From HR10 sp964615335 (GTDB lineage: Bacteria; Acidobacteriota; Blastocatellia; HR10): DNA of 64,000 nt. Below are positions 33,636 to 42,739 of the stretch, in pieces; position 1 is the first letter of the stretch, and each line of letters begins with the position of its first letter. The DNA lies in the NCBI GenBank assembly GCA_964615335.1, contig CAZTMT010000002.1:1-64000 (forward strand). The letters run 5' to 3'. A model generated the notes under the pieces. The model had not been told where the DNA came from. It did not search any database and was given only the letters and a program-made list of their open reading frames with translations. The position numbers were made by a program, and so were the translations under genes.

Positions 33636-34373
33636 TCAAACATCCAATAATAACCCGGTTCGTAATTCGCGCTCAAGCACACCGCGAAGGAGTTGCCGGA
33701 GAAGGAGACGAAATTGCGCGATGTCTTCACCAGAAGGCAGAGGCGCCCATTCCATCGGGGGGCGTTTGAACATCTCCGAGAGGAGGCGACGGAGCGAGGG
33801 AGCGAGCATGTATCCTTCGATGGCCTGAGAACACCCGGAGCAATGAGGCGCTCCACTTGGCGCGATGCGAACGGACTCCTCGGCGCGCAAGATCTTCCCG
33901 CATCGAGAGCATGCCGAAGGCAGAGCGAAGAACCCACCGAGCTTCAGCGTCCACATCTGGAAGTAAATCGCGAGCGCCGGAAGCGAAGCCCCCTGCAGGA
34001 AGGCATCGCGCGTCGCGCGCAGCAAGCGGTATAGGGAGGGATGAGGTTCTCCCAGAGGATGGAGAGCATCCACGAGTTCGGCCACATGATGCAGGAACGC
34101 CTCTCCTTCCGGCGTCGCCGCGCGCTCGAACGGAGAGCGCAGCAGCTCGCAACGGCGCAGGGAGACCAGCTCCTGCGATTCTTTCTCGTAGAAGGAGACG
34201 AAGACTTCCGAGAGAGGCTCCAAACCCGCTCCGAATCGGCTCTTGGGGCGGCGCGCTCCTCGGGCGACGGCGCGGATCTTCCCATAGAGGTGAGTGAAGA
34301 GGACAGCGATCTTATCCGCTTCCGCGAGCGGGTAGGTCATCAGAACGAACGCGTCGCTCTCTCGAAGCGCCAT
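33636..34373 (-). CDS. recO: DNA repair protein RecO
   Basis: This 245-residue RecF-pathway mediator helps load RecA on SSB-coated DNA and anneals strands. The N-terminal OB-fold has ALRESDAFVLMTYPLAEADK and LYGKIRAVARGARRPKSRFG, the RecO signature. A C4 zinc site is visible as ACSRCGK followed by HCSGCSQ. The length is normal. There is no ribosome-binding sequence; a promoter sits 15 bases upstream, so the leader is very short. It appears to lead a recO-ppdK-kdtA-lpxK gene string. Confidence 0.93.
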   Translation of the reverse strand: MALRESDAFVLMTYPLAEADKIAVLFTHLYGKIRAVARGARRPKSRFGAGLEPLSEVFVSFYEKESQELVSLRRCELLRSPFERAATPEGEAFLHHVAELVDALHPLGEPHPSLYRLLRATRDAFLQGASLPALAIYFQMWTLKLGGFFALPSACSRCGKILRAEESVRIAPSGAPHCSGCSQAIEGYMLAPSLRRLLSEMFKRPPMEWAPLPSGEDIAQFRLLLRQLLRGVLERELRTGLLLDV

Positions 34374-34388
34374 CGCGCCCCCGGGTCA

Positions 34389-34418
34389 ATGATACACAGA
34401 GCGCCGCGCGCTCACCAA
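34389..34418 (-). promoter_or_regulatory. Promoter of recO
   Basis: On the minus strand TTGGTG (34413-34418), 18 bases, TATCAT (34389-34394), 15 bases before the recO ATG. Confidence 0.45.
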
Positions 34419-34451
34419 ATTGTGGGCCTGCCGCGAGGATAGCTCCTGGAG

Positions 34452-34481
34452 TTGACAAGGAGGCATCCTTCCGAGTAATCT
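34452..34481 (+). promoter_or_regulatory. Promoter of tRNA-Phe
   Basis: TTGACA (34452-34457), 18 bases, TAATCT (34476-34481), 15 bases before the tRNA. Confidence 0.55.
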
Positions 34482-34496
34482 ATAGCCCGGACAGGT

Positions 34497-34572
<76 letters not shown>

Positions 34573-34650
34573 TGATTTTTTTCCTGTGTTGGAGAAAGCT
34601 CGCCTGTGGCAAACGGAATGGTCTGAAGCGCGAGCCCGCCGGAAGCATCA

Positions 34651-36897
34651 TCAGGGTCCCAGGTATTCGGGAAGGACGTTTTGCCAGATGTCTTCCAGCT
34701 CCTGGATGGGGGCGTTGATCACAGAGCGGCCATCAATAGTGACGTGGAAGTGTGAGCCTCCGACGCGCCCCAGAACGGTACACGGGACGCCGAAGCGATC
34801 GGCCAGGCGTTCCAAAGCAGCGAGATCCCTGGGGGCCACGGTCACCAGGATGCGCGAAGGGGTCTCGCTGAAAAGAAGCGAGATCGGGGAACGGACGCCC
34901 TCCGTTGTCAGAGTGAGATGAGCACCGATCGCCTCTCGCCTGTGGCTGGAGAAGCAGCATTCCAGCAGAGCCAGGGCCAACCCTCCATCGGAGCAGTCGT
35001 GCGCGGATTTGAGGAGCCCTTCGGCGATAGCCGCCAGGCAGGCCTGTTGCACGGCGCGTTCCCCCTGTAGATCCAGCGCCGGCACATCTCCTCCGACAAG
35101 CCCATGAATCCAGGCCAGGTATTCGCTTCCGCCCAGATCATCGCCCGTGCGCCCGAGTAAGACGATAAGATCTCCTTCCGTTTTGAACCAGGGAGTGATC
35201 GGCACCGAGCCCGAAGGGCGAGGGCTTCGCTCAGGAGTCCCGTGATTGAAGGGGAAGTAATTCACGCCTTCGATCAAGCCGAGCATTCCGATGACAGGGG
35301 TCGGATAGATCCCTCGCCCTTCGGTCTCGTTGTAGAAGCTCACGTTCCCTCCGGTCACGGGGGTTTGAAAGACCGTGCATGCCTCGGCCATTCCGTCAAT
35401 GACTTCGCTGAAGGCCCACATGACCTCGGGATTTTCAGGAGAGGCGAAATTCAAACAGTTTGTGCAGGCGATGGGCAGGGCTCCCGTCACGACGAGGTTT
35501 CGGCACGCTTCGGCCACAGCCAATCGAGCGCCCGCGCGGGGGTTCAGGTAGCAGTATCGCCCGTTGCCGTCAAGCGTCAGGGCGATCGCCTTTCGCGTCT
35601 CTTTGATTCGCAAGACAGCGGCATCGGCTCCCGGAAGCAGGATCGTATTCGTGCGGACCATGTGATCGTACTGGCGGTAGACCCATTGCTTGGAGGCGAG
35701 ATTCGGAGAGCGGAGCATCTGGCGGAGCCGTTCTTCGAGCGGCGTCACATCGCCGTGGATCTTCTCCCAATCCACCGCGTCTCCCGTCTGAGCTTCTCGC
35801 ATCGGCCGGGTGTAGATGGGGGCTTCTTCAACCAGGAGCTGGTTGGGGAGGTCGGCGACCAACTGCCCCCGGTGAAACACGCGCAGCCGGCCATCTTCGG
35901 TCACCCGTCCGATCTCCACGGCATCCAGACCCCATTTGGCAAAGATCTCCTTGACCTCTCGTTCGCGTCCGGCGCGCACGACAAGCAGCATGCGCTCTTG
36001 TGACTCCGAGAGGAGGATCTCATAGGCGGACATGCCCGTCTCGCGCTGGGGCACGCGATCCAAATCCAGCTCGATGCCGGTTCGGGCACGCGCACCCATC
36101 TCGCAACTGGCGCAGGTGAGGCCGGCAGCTCCCATGTCTTGCAGACCGACGACAGCCTGGGTACGCAACGCCTCCAGGCAGGCTTCCAGCAGAAGCTTCT
36201 CCAGGAAAGGATCGCCGACCTGCACGGCCGGGCGTTGCTCCCGAGCGGAGCGATCGAATTGGGCCGAAGCCATGCGCGCTCCGTGAATGCCGTCGCGTCC
36301 GGTCTTAGCGCCGACGTAGAGGATGGTATTGCCGGGGCCGTCCGCCCGGGCGTAGAAGATCTGCTCATGTCGCGCCAGTCCGACGGCCATGGCGTTCACC
36401 AGAGGATTCTGCGTGTAGCACGGGGCGAAGAAGACCTCTCCGCCCACTGTCGGGACGCCGAAGCAGTTCCCGTAGTCGGCAATCCCGCGCACTACGCCAT
36501 CCATGATCGCGCGATTTCGCGCATCGGTGAGCGGCCCAAAGCGCAGCGAATCCAGAACGGCGATCGGACGCGCCCCCATCGTGAAGACATCACGAAGGAT
36601 TCCTCCGACACCTGTCGCCGCTCCCTGATATGGTTCGATGAAGCTCGGATGATTGTGGGATTCGATCTTGAAGACGATGCACCATCCATCGCCGATGTCC
36701 ACAACTCCGGCGTTCTCTCCCGGTCCCTGGAGGACGCGAGCCCCGGAGGTCGGCAGGCGTCGGAGATGAACCTTAGAGGATTTGTACGAGCAATGTTCGG
36801 ACCACATGGCGGCGAGCATCCCGAGTTCCACGGGATTGGGCTCTCGCCCCAAGCGCTCGACGATGCGCTGATACTCTTGCGGTGTGAGATCACTCAT
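34651..36897 (-). CDS. purL: Phosphoribosylformylglycinamidine synthase subunit PurL
   Basis: This 748-residue enzyme is the synthetase subunit of the fourth step of purine synthesis, converting FGAR to FGAM with ATP and glutamine-derived ammonia. Signatures are MLAAMWSEHCSYKSSKVHLR, FKIESHNHPSFIEPYQGAAT, VGGEVFFAPCYTQNP, QDMGAAGLTCASCEMG and SAHDCSDGGLALALLE. The length is that of the small PurL that needs separate PurS and PurQ subunits; neither is encoded adjacent. The ATG at 36897 has GCGGAG upstream; starts up to 36936 are possible. It diverges from efp. Confidence 0.95.
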   Translation of the reverse strand: MSDLTPQEYQRIVERLGREPNPVELGMLAAMWSEHCSYKSSKVHLRRLPTSGARVLQGPGENAGVVDIGDGWCIVFKIESHNHPSFIEPYQGAATGVGGILRDVFTMGARPIAVLDSLRFGPLTDARNRAIMDGVVRGIADYGNCFGVPTVGGEVFFAPCYTQNPLVNAMAVGLARHEQIFYARADGPGNTILYVGAKTGRDGIHGARMASAQFDRSAREQRPAVQVGDPFLEKLLLEACLEALRTQAVVGLQDMGAAGLTCASCEMGARARTGIELDLDRVPQRETGMSAYEILLSESQERMLLVVRAGREREVKEIFAKWGLDAVEIGRVTEDGRLRVFHRGQLVADLPNQLLVEEAPIYTRPMREAQTGDAVDWEKIHGDVTPLEERLRQMLRSPNLASKQWVYRQYDHMVRTNTILLPGADAAVLRIKETRKAIALTLDGNGRYCYLNPRAGARLAVAEACRNLVVTGALPIACTNCLNFASPENPEVMWAFSEVIDGMAEACTVFQTPVTGGNVSFYNETEGRGIYPTPVIGMLGLIEGVNYFPFNHGTPERSPRPSGSVPITPWFKTEGDLIVLLGRTGDDLGGSEYLAWIHGLVGGDVPALDLQGERAVQQACLAAIAEGLLKSAHDCSDGGLALALLECCFSSHRREAIGAHLTLTTEGVRSPISLLFSETPSRILVTVAPRDLAALERLADRFGVPCTVLGRVGGSHFHVTIDGRSVINAPIQELEDIWQNVLPEYLGP

Positions 36898-36937
36898 GAT
36901 GCGCTCCGCGTTCTCGATGCTGATCGTCCAGGGCAAG

Positions 36938-36966
36938 ATTATAGCGGAAATCTTGACCGGGTCCGA
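36938..36966 (-). promoter_or_regulatory. Possible purL promoter
   Basis: A perfect TATAAT lies on the minus strand (36938-36943) with only a weak -35 (TCGGAC, 36961-36966) 17 bases upstream, about 41 bases before the purL ATG. Confidence 0.4.
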
Positions 36967-37022
36967 AGGCGTATACTAACTTTGACTTCCTCGAAGCCGA
37001 TTCGCTCTTGCCGGAGGAAGGT

Positions 37023-37583
37023 ATGATACAGGCGACGCGGATTCGACGCGGCATGATCATCATTCACGAAGGCGATCCGTGTCTCGTTCTGGATTTTCGT
37101 CATGTGACGCCGGGGAATTGGCGCGCGATGGTGCAGACGAAGCTGCGGAATCTGCGCACAGGGGTCTCCTTTGAGCATCGCTTCCGCTCGACCGATACGG
37201 TCGAGAAGGCCGTCCTGGAAGAGCAGGAGTTCGAGTTCCTCTACCAGGATGGGACGAGCTATCACTTCATGAACACCGAGACGTTCGAGCAGATCGCGCT
37301 CGATGAGGAGACCCTGGGGGACGCCGTGAAGTTCCTCATCCCGAATTTGCGGATCAAAGTCGTGTTCTATCAGGGAAGGCCCATAGGCGTCGAGCTGCCT
37401 CCGACTGTGGATTTGCGCGTCGTTCAGACGGAACCGGGATTGAAAGGAGCGACGGTGACGGCCGTCAACAAGCCGGCGACGTTGGAGACGGGGCTGGTTC
37501 TTCAGGTCCCCCCCTTTGTCGAGCCCGGCGATGTCGTCCGCGTGGACACAACCGATGGGACCTATATCGAGCGAGTGAAGTGA
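37023..37583 (+). CDS. efp: Elongation factor P with Asn at the modified-tip position
   Basis: This 186-residue factor relieves ribosome stalling at polyproline stretches. The three-domain EF-P is clear: IRRGMIIIHEGDPCLVLDF, YHFMNTETFEQIALDEETLG and the C-terminal VDTTDGTYIERVK. The tip loop, KPGKGQA in E. coli with modified Lys34, reads TPGNWRA here, so the modified residue is Asn (about residue 32) followed by Trp-Arg. No lysylation (EpmA) or Arg32 rhamnosylation target is present at this position. GGAGGAAGG supports the ATG at 37023. The window also encodes a 15-proline tract in Pal, an obvious EF-P client. Confidence 0.94.
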   Translation: MIQATRIRRGMIIIHEGDPCLVLDFRHVTPGNWRAMVQTKLRNLRTGVSFEHRFRSTDTVEKAVLEEQEFEFLYQDGTSYHFMNTETFEQIALDEETLGDAVKFLIPNLRIKVVFYQGRPIGVELPPTVDLRVVQTEPGLKGATVTAVNKPATLETGLVLQVPPFVEPGDVVRVDTTDGTYIERVK

Positions 37584-37593
37584 GCGCCTCTTT

Positions 37594-40089
37594 TCACGTT
37601 CGAATGCGGAAGAGGAGGTACAGACTGAGGGCGGTGAGCACTCCGTTAGGACTCCACGCCGCCACGCGGGGGGAGAAATACTCATAACGCCCCAACTGCT
37701 CGAAGAGGCCCAGAGCGAACCAGTACAGCAGACCGATTCCCACGCCCAATCCGATCGCCTGACGGGCGCCCTTTCGACCGAAGGTCACGCCGAAAGGAAT
37801 TCCCAAAAGAGCCATCACGATGACAGCGGCTGCGTTAGCGAACCTCCGTTCCAGAGCGATCTTCACGTCTCGGGAATCGAACCCCTGAGCCTCCAGCAGG
37901 CGGATCTGCGCCTGGAGTTCTCGCCCGCTCATCTGCTCCGGCTTTCGAGGGCGGCGCATCAATCTTTCCAGGCCTCCCTCTTCGGGAAGCCAGAGCCGGT
38001 CGAAGGACTTTTTGACAAGGAGACGGCTTCGCTCGAATTCCCACACGGAGGCCCGAATCAGAAGCCAGGCGGCGCGCGCGTCGTCCCATTGAGCGAAATC
38101 GGCCTGAATTCTCCGGCGGATGAAGAACGCGTCCGAAGAGAATTCGAGAATCTGCGGGGCCATGATCCGGCGCGTCGCTCGATCGAACGAGGCGTAATGG
38201 AAGAGGCGTTGCGGCCAGTAAACTTGGGGAGAGCGCGTCGGCTCTCCGCCAGAGTGGAGGACGAGCCAATGAGCTGAAGGAGAAGTGGGAGCCAGCTCGA
38301 TCTCGGCTGGAAAACGGCCCTTTTTGATGTAGAAGCGGAGAAGCTCCTGTCGCGCATTGGCTTCGGGCACAATGTGCTCTTGCCAGAGCGCGACAGCCAG
38401 AGCCAGCGCGGAGCTGGCCAGCAGCAAAGGCAACGACGCACGGTACAGAGAGACACCGGCTGCGCGCAAAGCCGTGAGTTCTCCCGACTGGCTCAGTATG
38501 CTCATGCTGGCCAGGGCCGCGATCAGGGCCGAGGGAGGAGCCAGATAGCTGAGCACGGAAGGGGAGAGGAAGACGAGATATTCGGCAACGAAGCGGGCCG
38601 GGATCTGATTTGCCAGAATATCCGAGGAGAGTTCGAAGACCGTGAAGAGAATAAAGAGCGTCCAGAGACCGACCAGAACGGTGAGGTAGAGGCTGAGGAA
38701 GCGCTCGGCCATGTAACGGTCGGCAATTGAAAGGGGGAAGCGCACGATGCCGATCTTAGCGTACCGGAAAGAAGCGACGGACTCTCGCCGCGGACGCAGC
38801 AGGCGCACCAGATGTTCGGAGACTTCATCGGCCAGCCGGCGGAGGCGCGTCCGAAAATCGTCCCATCCGGAAGCGATCCGGGCTCGGAGCGGGGGCAGGG
38901 CTTCCGACGTCACTCCGAGTCGCTCGGCCAGCTTCTCCAGTGTCCGGCTCAAGGAGTAGCGCTCCGAGAGGACGGCGAAACTGTAGAGGGCCAGGAAGAG
39001 GTTCCCTCCCCACAGAGCTACGGAGGGGGGAAGACGTCCGGCGCGCGCCATATTCTCCCCGGCCAGAAGCAGCAAGTAGTAGAAAGCTGCCAGCAGAAGG
39101 CTGAGTCCAAATCCATACCCTCGCCCTCCGCGCCGACGCGTCGTTCCCAAAGCGACCCCCAGAGCGGTGACAAGCAGAGGGGAGACGCTCACGGCCAGGC
39201 GCTTGTGAAATTCCGTCCGGGCGCGCCGGCCGAGCACCGGATCGTGCCGCGCTGCCCACAGCTCCGGAAGCGTCATCTCTTGAATGCGTTCTCTTGTCGA
39301 GGAGGGGCCAAGCTCCGGTGCCGCTTTCAGACGCAAGGCCTCTTGCGACCGCACATCGAAGCGGACCCTCATGCGCTCGAAAGCTTCCACATCGTATGCC
39401 CCTTGGGGATCGGCATCCGGTCGCCGATGGATCGTCCCCTGGTAGAGGATCAGATGGGCGCTCTCGGATGTTCGGCCAAGCTCCAACTGGCCGCGTTCGG
39501 CCGTGATGAGAACGGAATAGGTCGGAGGACTTGTATCTGGGCGCGGCTCCTCCAGAGCGAGGAAGACTCCTCGCCAGATGTCCCTGTGCCGATCTATGTC
39601 CCCGATGTAGAGGATCTTCCCCGCGAAGCGATCGTCGAACACGCGGGGCTTCAGGTGAACGCGAATTCCTTGAAGGACCAGCTCGGTGCGAATCTCCCTC
39701 ACCTGCTGCATCGAGTAGGGGATGCCGAAGGCGACCAGATAGAACGTCACCGCGCATATGGGAAGGATGAGCGGGAGCAGCGGGGGGAGAAGGCGCCATC
39801 GTCCTATCCCACTGCTGAAGAGAGCCGTCAGCTCGTGGTCCCCGTGGAGCCGCCCCAGCCCCGTCATCACGGCCGCCAGAAGCGAGAGCGGAAGCGCCAG
39901 GACAAGAATTCGCGGGGTGAGCCACAGCAGCAATGCCCGCACAAGCTCCGGAGGGACATCCCTTTTCATGAACAGCTCGGAGAATTCGGCCATCTGGCTC
40001 GCCAGCACCAGGCCCGTGGAGACCAGAAAGGCCAGGCCGAAGTAGGGCGCGATCTCTCTCAGAAGATACCGCTCAAGGCGCCGCATCAT
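37594..40089 (-). CDS. LptF-LptG fusion, LPS export ABC permease
   Basis: This 831-residue protein joins two YjgP/YjgQ-type permeases that are normally separate genes. The first half (about 1-390) starts LERYLLREIAPYFGLAFLVS and has LTPRILVLALPLSLLAAVMT and RLAVSVSPLLVTALGVALGT. The second half (about 420-831) starts IADRYMAERFLSLYLTVLVG, with SPSVLSYLAPPSALIAALAS and RRFANAAAVIVMALLGIPFG. Each half has about six membrane helices around a periplasmic beta-jellyroll. In the Lpt machine, LptF and LptG pair with the LptB ATPase to extract LPS. The ATG at 40089 overlaps the lipB stop (ATGA). No frame break separates the halves. Confidence 0.9.
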   Translation of the reverse strand: MMRRLERYLLREIAPYFGLAFLVSTGLVLASQMAEFSELFMKRDVPPELVRALLLWLTPRILVLALPLSLLAAVMTGLGRLHGDHELTALFSSGIGRWRLLPPLLPLILPICAVTFYLVAFGIPYSMQQVREIRTELVLQGIRVHLKPRVFDDRFAGKILYIGDIDRHRDIWRGVFLALEEPRPDTSPPTYSVLITAERGQLELGRTSESAHLILYQGTIHRRPDADPQGAYDVEAFERMRVRFDVRSQEALRLKAAPELGPSSTRERIQEMTLPELWAARHDPVLGRRARTEFHKRLAVSVSPLLVTALGVALGTTRRRGGRGYGFGLSLLLAAFYYLLLLAGENMARAGRLPPSVALWGGNLFLALYSFAVLSERYSLSRTLEKLAERLGVTSEALPPLRARIASGWDDFRTRLRRLADEVSEHLVRLLRPRRESVASFRYAKIGIVRFPLSIADRYMAERFLSLYLTVLVGLWTLFILFTVFELSSDILANQIPARFVAEYLVFLSPSVLSYLAPPSALIAALASMSILSQSGELTALRAAGVSLYRASLPLLLASSALALAVALWQEHIVPEANARQELLRFYIKKGRFPAEIELAPTSPSAHWLVLHSGGEPTRSPQVYWPQRLFHYASFDRATRRIMAPQILEFSSDAFFIRRRIQADFAQWDDARAAWLLIRASVWEFERSRLLVKKSFDRLWLPEEGGLERLMRRPRKPEQMSGRELQAQIRLLEAQGFDSRDVKIALERRFANAAAVIVMALLGIPFGVTFGRKGARQAIGLGVGIGLLYWFALGLFEQLGRYEYFSPRVAAWSPNGVLTALSLYLLFRIRT

Positions 40090-41315
40090 ACGGAGGGGGA
40101 TCGTAAGACAGGGGCACGGCAGACGTCCGGAGACCCTTCCGCGCGGCGGCACATCTGTTCGCTCAGCATCAGCGCGCGGCGATTTCCCTTCCACGGGACG
40201 AGCGAGAGGGCCCGGGTGATATCCACAAATTGAAACGCTTCGTGCTCGGTCGGATTCAATCGAATCGGCGGGATCGTCCGGAGAAGGGCGACGAAGGAAT
40301 ACTCGCGGACAAAGAGAGGAGTCGAGGATTCGGCGAGCGAGAGGGCAAAGGTGTGCACATAGGGGAGCGGAACAAGCGGGGAGAGGTCACCTGCGCCCTC
40401 GCGCCTGAGGTCTACTCCCGTCTCCTCGCGAACTTCGCGAAGGGCGGTCTGCGAGGGGGATTCTCCCGGCTCGACGAATCCCGTGACCGGTTGCCAGAAT
40501 CCCCCTTCCTCCCGCGTTCGTTTCAAGAGCAGGTACATCCCGTGCGGCGTGCGGAGAAGGACCTGGACGGATTCCGCTTCGATCGGTCGCTCCACAAGCT
40601 GCCGCTCGAAGACGTCCTGGAAGTGAACGAGGAAGCGCTCTTGCACCAGATTCATCGGGATGGGAGATCCGAGCAGCTTCTCCATCGAGGTCATGCGCGC
40701 GTTTTTCAATCCGCATGGGACGATGAGATCGAAGAAGCGAAGATCTGTGTTCACATTGAGAGCCAGTCCGTGGGTTGTAACCCAATGCGAGAGGTGAACG
40801 CCGATTGAGGCGATCTTCTCCTGCCCCACCCAGACGCCGGTTTGCGCGCTCGCGCGTCCGGCCGGGATCCCGAAATCGCGGAGCGTGCGAATGAGAACCT
40901 CTTCGAGATCGCGCAGGTAGCGGTGGACGTCGCGGCGTCTTCCGGTAAGCTTCACAATGGGATAGGCGACGAGCTGACCCGGACCATGGTAGGTGACGGC
41001 GCCCCCCCGGTCCGTCTCATGCAGCTCCACGCCCTGATGGACAAGCTGCTCGGGACTGACTCGAAGATGATCGCTCAAGGTGGAACTCAGATGGCGTGTC
41101 CTTCGCCCGATCGTCACGACATGAGGATGCTCCAGAAGAAGAAGCTGATCGGGGATCAGCTCCTCCTTTCGCGCTCTGGCCAGAAGCGACTGCGCCTGCG
41201 TGGCGTCCTCGTACTCCAGCAGCCCCAATCGCCGGACGTGGCATAGCTGAGACTCTCCGCGCTCCGGCGGAGATGAGGAGTGCTCCCCCTCATGGGGTGG
41301 GCGGGCGAGCGACAT
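40086..41315 (-). CDS. lipB: LipB octanoyltransferase fused to a Nudix hydrolase
   Basis: This 409-residue protein has two domains. The first (about 25-250) is LipB, which moves octanoyl from ACP to lipoyl domains: DRGGAVTYHGPGQLVAYPI, KIASIGVHLSHWVTTHGLAL and IVPCGLKNARMTSME (catalytic Cys, with the conserved Lys in KIASIG). The second (about 255-385) is a Nudix hydrolase with a complete box, GFVEPGESPSQTALREVREE followed by TGV. The ATG at 41315 comes one base after the E2 stop. The operon thus encodes the lipoylated E2 and its lipoylating enzyme together. What the Nudix half hydrolyses is unknown. Confidence 0.9.
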   Translation of the reverse strand: MSLARPPHEGEHSSSPPERGESQLCHVRRLGLLEYEDATQAQSLLARARKEELIPDQLLLLEHPHVVTIGRRTRHLSSTLSDHLRVSPEQLVHQGVELHETDRGGAVTYHGPGQLVAYPIVKLTGRRRDVHRYLRDLEEVLIRTLRDFGIPAGRASAQTGVWVGQEKIASIGVHLSHWVTTHGLALNVNTDLRFFDLIVPCGLKNARMTSMEKLLGSPIPMNLVQERFLVHFQDVFERQLVERPIEAESVQVLLRTPHGMYLLLKRTREEGGFWQPVTGFVEPGESPSQTALREVREETGVDLRREGAGDLSPLVPLPYVHTFALSLAESSTPLFVREYSFVALLRTIPPIRLNPTEHEAFQFVDITRALSLVPWKGNRRALMLSEQMCRRAEGSPDVCRAPVLRSPSV

Positions 41316-41316
41316 C

Positions 41317-42675
41317 TCAGATTCCCGTCGGCTCGAAGGATTCAAGCATTCGTTTGACGTGCGCCATGAACTGATCGGCGACAGCGCCGTCAATGATCCG
41401 GTGATCGAAAGAGAGGGAGAAGTAAGCCATCGCGCGAATGGCGAGAGCGTCCTCATCGAGAACGACAGGACGTTTCGTGATGCGCCCGATGCCTAGGATC
41501 GCCACTTGCGGTTGATGGATCACCGGGGTTCCAAAGAGCGAGCCGAAGACACCCGGATTGGTGATCGTGAACGTCCCTCCCTGAACCTCCTCCGGCTTCA
41601 ACTGCTTATTCCGAGCGCGCGTGGCCAGATCCTGCACGGCCCGCGCCAGTCCGACCAGCGAGAGCGTGTCGGCATTTTTGATGACGGGAACGATGAGACC
41701 CCACTCCAGAGCGACAGCGATGCCGATGTTGATGTCCTTCTTGTAGATGATCTTGTCCTCGGAGACAGAGGCGTTGAGAAGAGGGAAGGCTTTGAGAGCG
41801 CTCACGCAGGCTTGGATGATGAAGGGCAGGTAAGTGAGCTTGACGCCGTGCCGCTGCTCGAAGTCCGCGCGCAGATGTTCTCGGAGCCGGACGACGCGCG
41901 TCATGTCGATCTCAAAGAAAGTCGTCACATGAGGAGCGACGCGCTTGCTGTAGACCATGTGCTCGGCGATCTTCTTTCGCATGACGCTCATCGGGACGAT
42001 CTCGATGCGCTCTCCGGGGAGATAGGGGGGATAGAGCGGCGTCGTCTCCTCGGGAGGTCGCTCCATGGGCTGCGGACGCGCGTGAGGTTCGGCCGCGGCG
42101 CGCTCTTCCAGATACCGAAGGACGTCGCGCTTGGTGACGCGTCCTCCGCGCCCTGTCCCTTCGATCTGCGTGAGATCAATTCCGTATTCTTCGGCCAGCT
42201 TCTGGACGACCGGAGAAGAGCGCACCGCTTTTCGCTCAGTCGCCACGCGTTCGGCCGGGATCGTGAGGCGCAACTCCTTCTTCTGCTTCTCCCAGGGGTG
42301 AGGGGGGATGATGATCTCGCGCATGGCCGAGGGGCCCTCCGAGGGAGGAGGCGGCTGCGGAGCCTCAATGCGCGCCGGTTCCACCGGGCGTTCCGGGCGC
42401 GCCGAGACTTCCCCGACCGGAATTTCGACGGCTTCTTTGTCCGTCTCGATGTAAGCGACGACCGTCTGGATGGGGACAGTCTCTCCTTCGGGAACGAGGA
42501 TCTCGGAGAGAACGCCTTCGGCGGGGGAGGGGATCTCGGCATCCACCTTATCGGTGGAGATCTCAAAGAGGGGTTCGTCGCGGCGGACGTGCTCACCCGG
42601 CTTCTTGAGCCATTTCGTGACCGTTCCTTCGGCGATGCTCTCGCCCATCTGAGGCATGATGACTTCGACTTTCAT
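41317..42675 (-). CDS. Dihydrolipoamide acyltransferase (E2) of a 2-oxoacid dehydrogenase complex
   Basis: This 452-residue E2 has one N-terminal lipoyl domain (MPQMGESIAEGTVTKWLKKP, with the lipoylated Lys in ISTDKVDAEIPSP), a Pro-rich linker, a peripheral-subunit-binding domain (PVVQKLAEEYGIDLTQIEG, then GRVTKRDVL at about 155-195) and the catalytic CAT domain ending FSLSFDHRIIDGAVADQFM (catalytic His/Asp). AAGGAGGT precedes the ATG at 42675. It is third in the E1 alpha-E1 beta-E2-lipB string. Pyruvate, branched-chain or 2-oxoglutarate specificity cannot be fixed by eye; the two-subunit E1 argues for pyruvate or branched-chain acids. Confidence 0.93.
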   Translation of the reverse strand: MKVEVIMPQMGESIAEGTVTKWLKKPGEHVRRDEPLFEISTDKVDAEIPSPAEGVLSEILVPEGETVPIQTVVAYIETDKEAVEIPVGEVSARPERPVEPARIEAPQPPPPSEGPSAMREIIIPPHPWEKQKKELRLTIPAERVATERKAVRSSPVVQKLAEEYGIDLTQIEGTGRGGRVTKRDVLRYLEERAAAEPHARPQPMERPPEETTPLYPPYLPGERIEIVPMSVMRKKIAEHMVYSKRVAPHVTTFFEIDMTRVVRLREHLRADFEQRHGVKLTYLPFIIQACVSALKAFPLLNASVSEDKIIYKKDINIGIAVALEWGLIVPVIKNADTLSLVGLARAVQDLATRARNKQLKPEEVQGGTFTITNPGVFGSLFGTPVIHQPQVAILGIGRITKRPVVLDEDALAIRAMAYFSLSFDHRIIDGAVADQFMAHVKRMLESFEPTGI

Positions 42676-42739
42676 GCGCACCTCCTTCGGAGCGCCCGCG
42701 GGCGCTCCTGTCTGTCTGCTGTGCGGTCATGATGGAACC

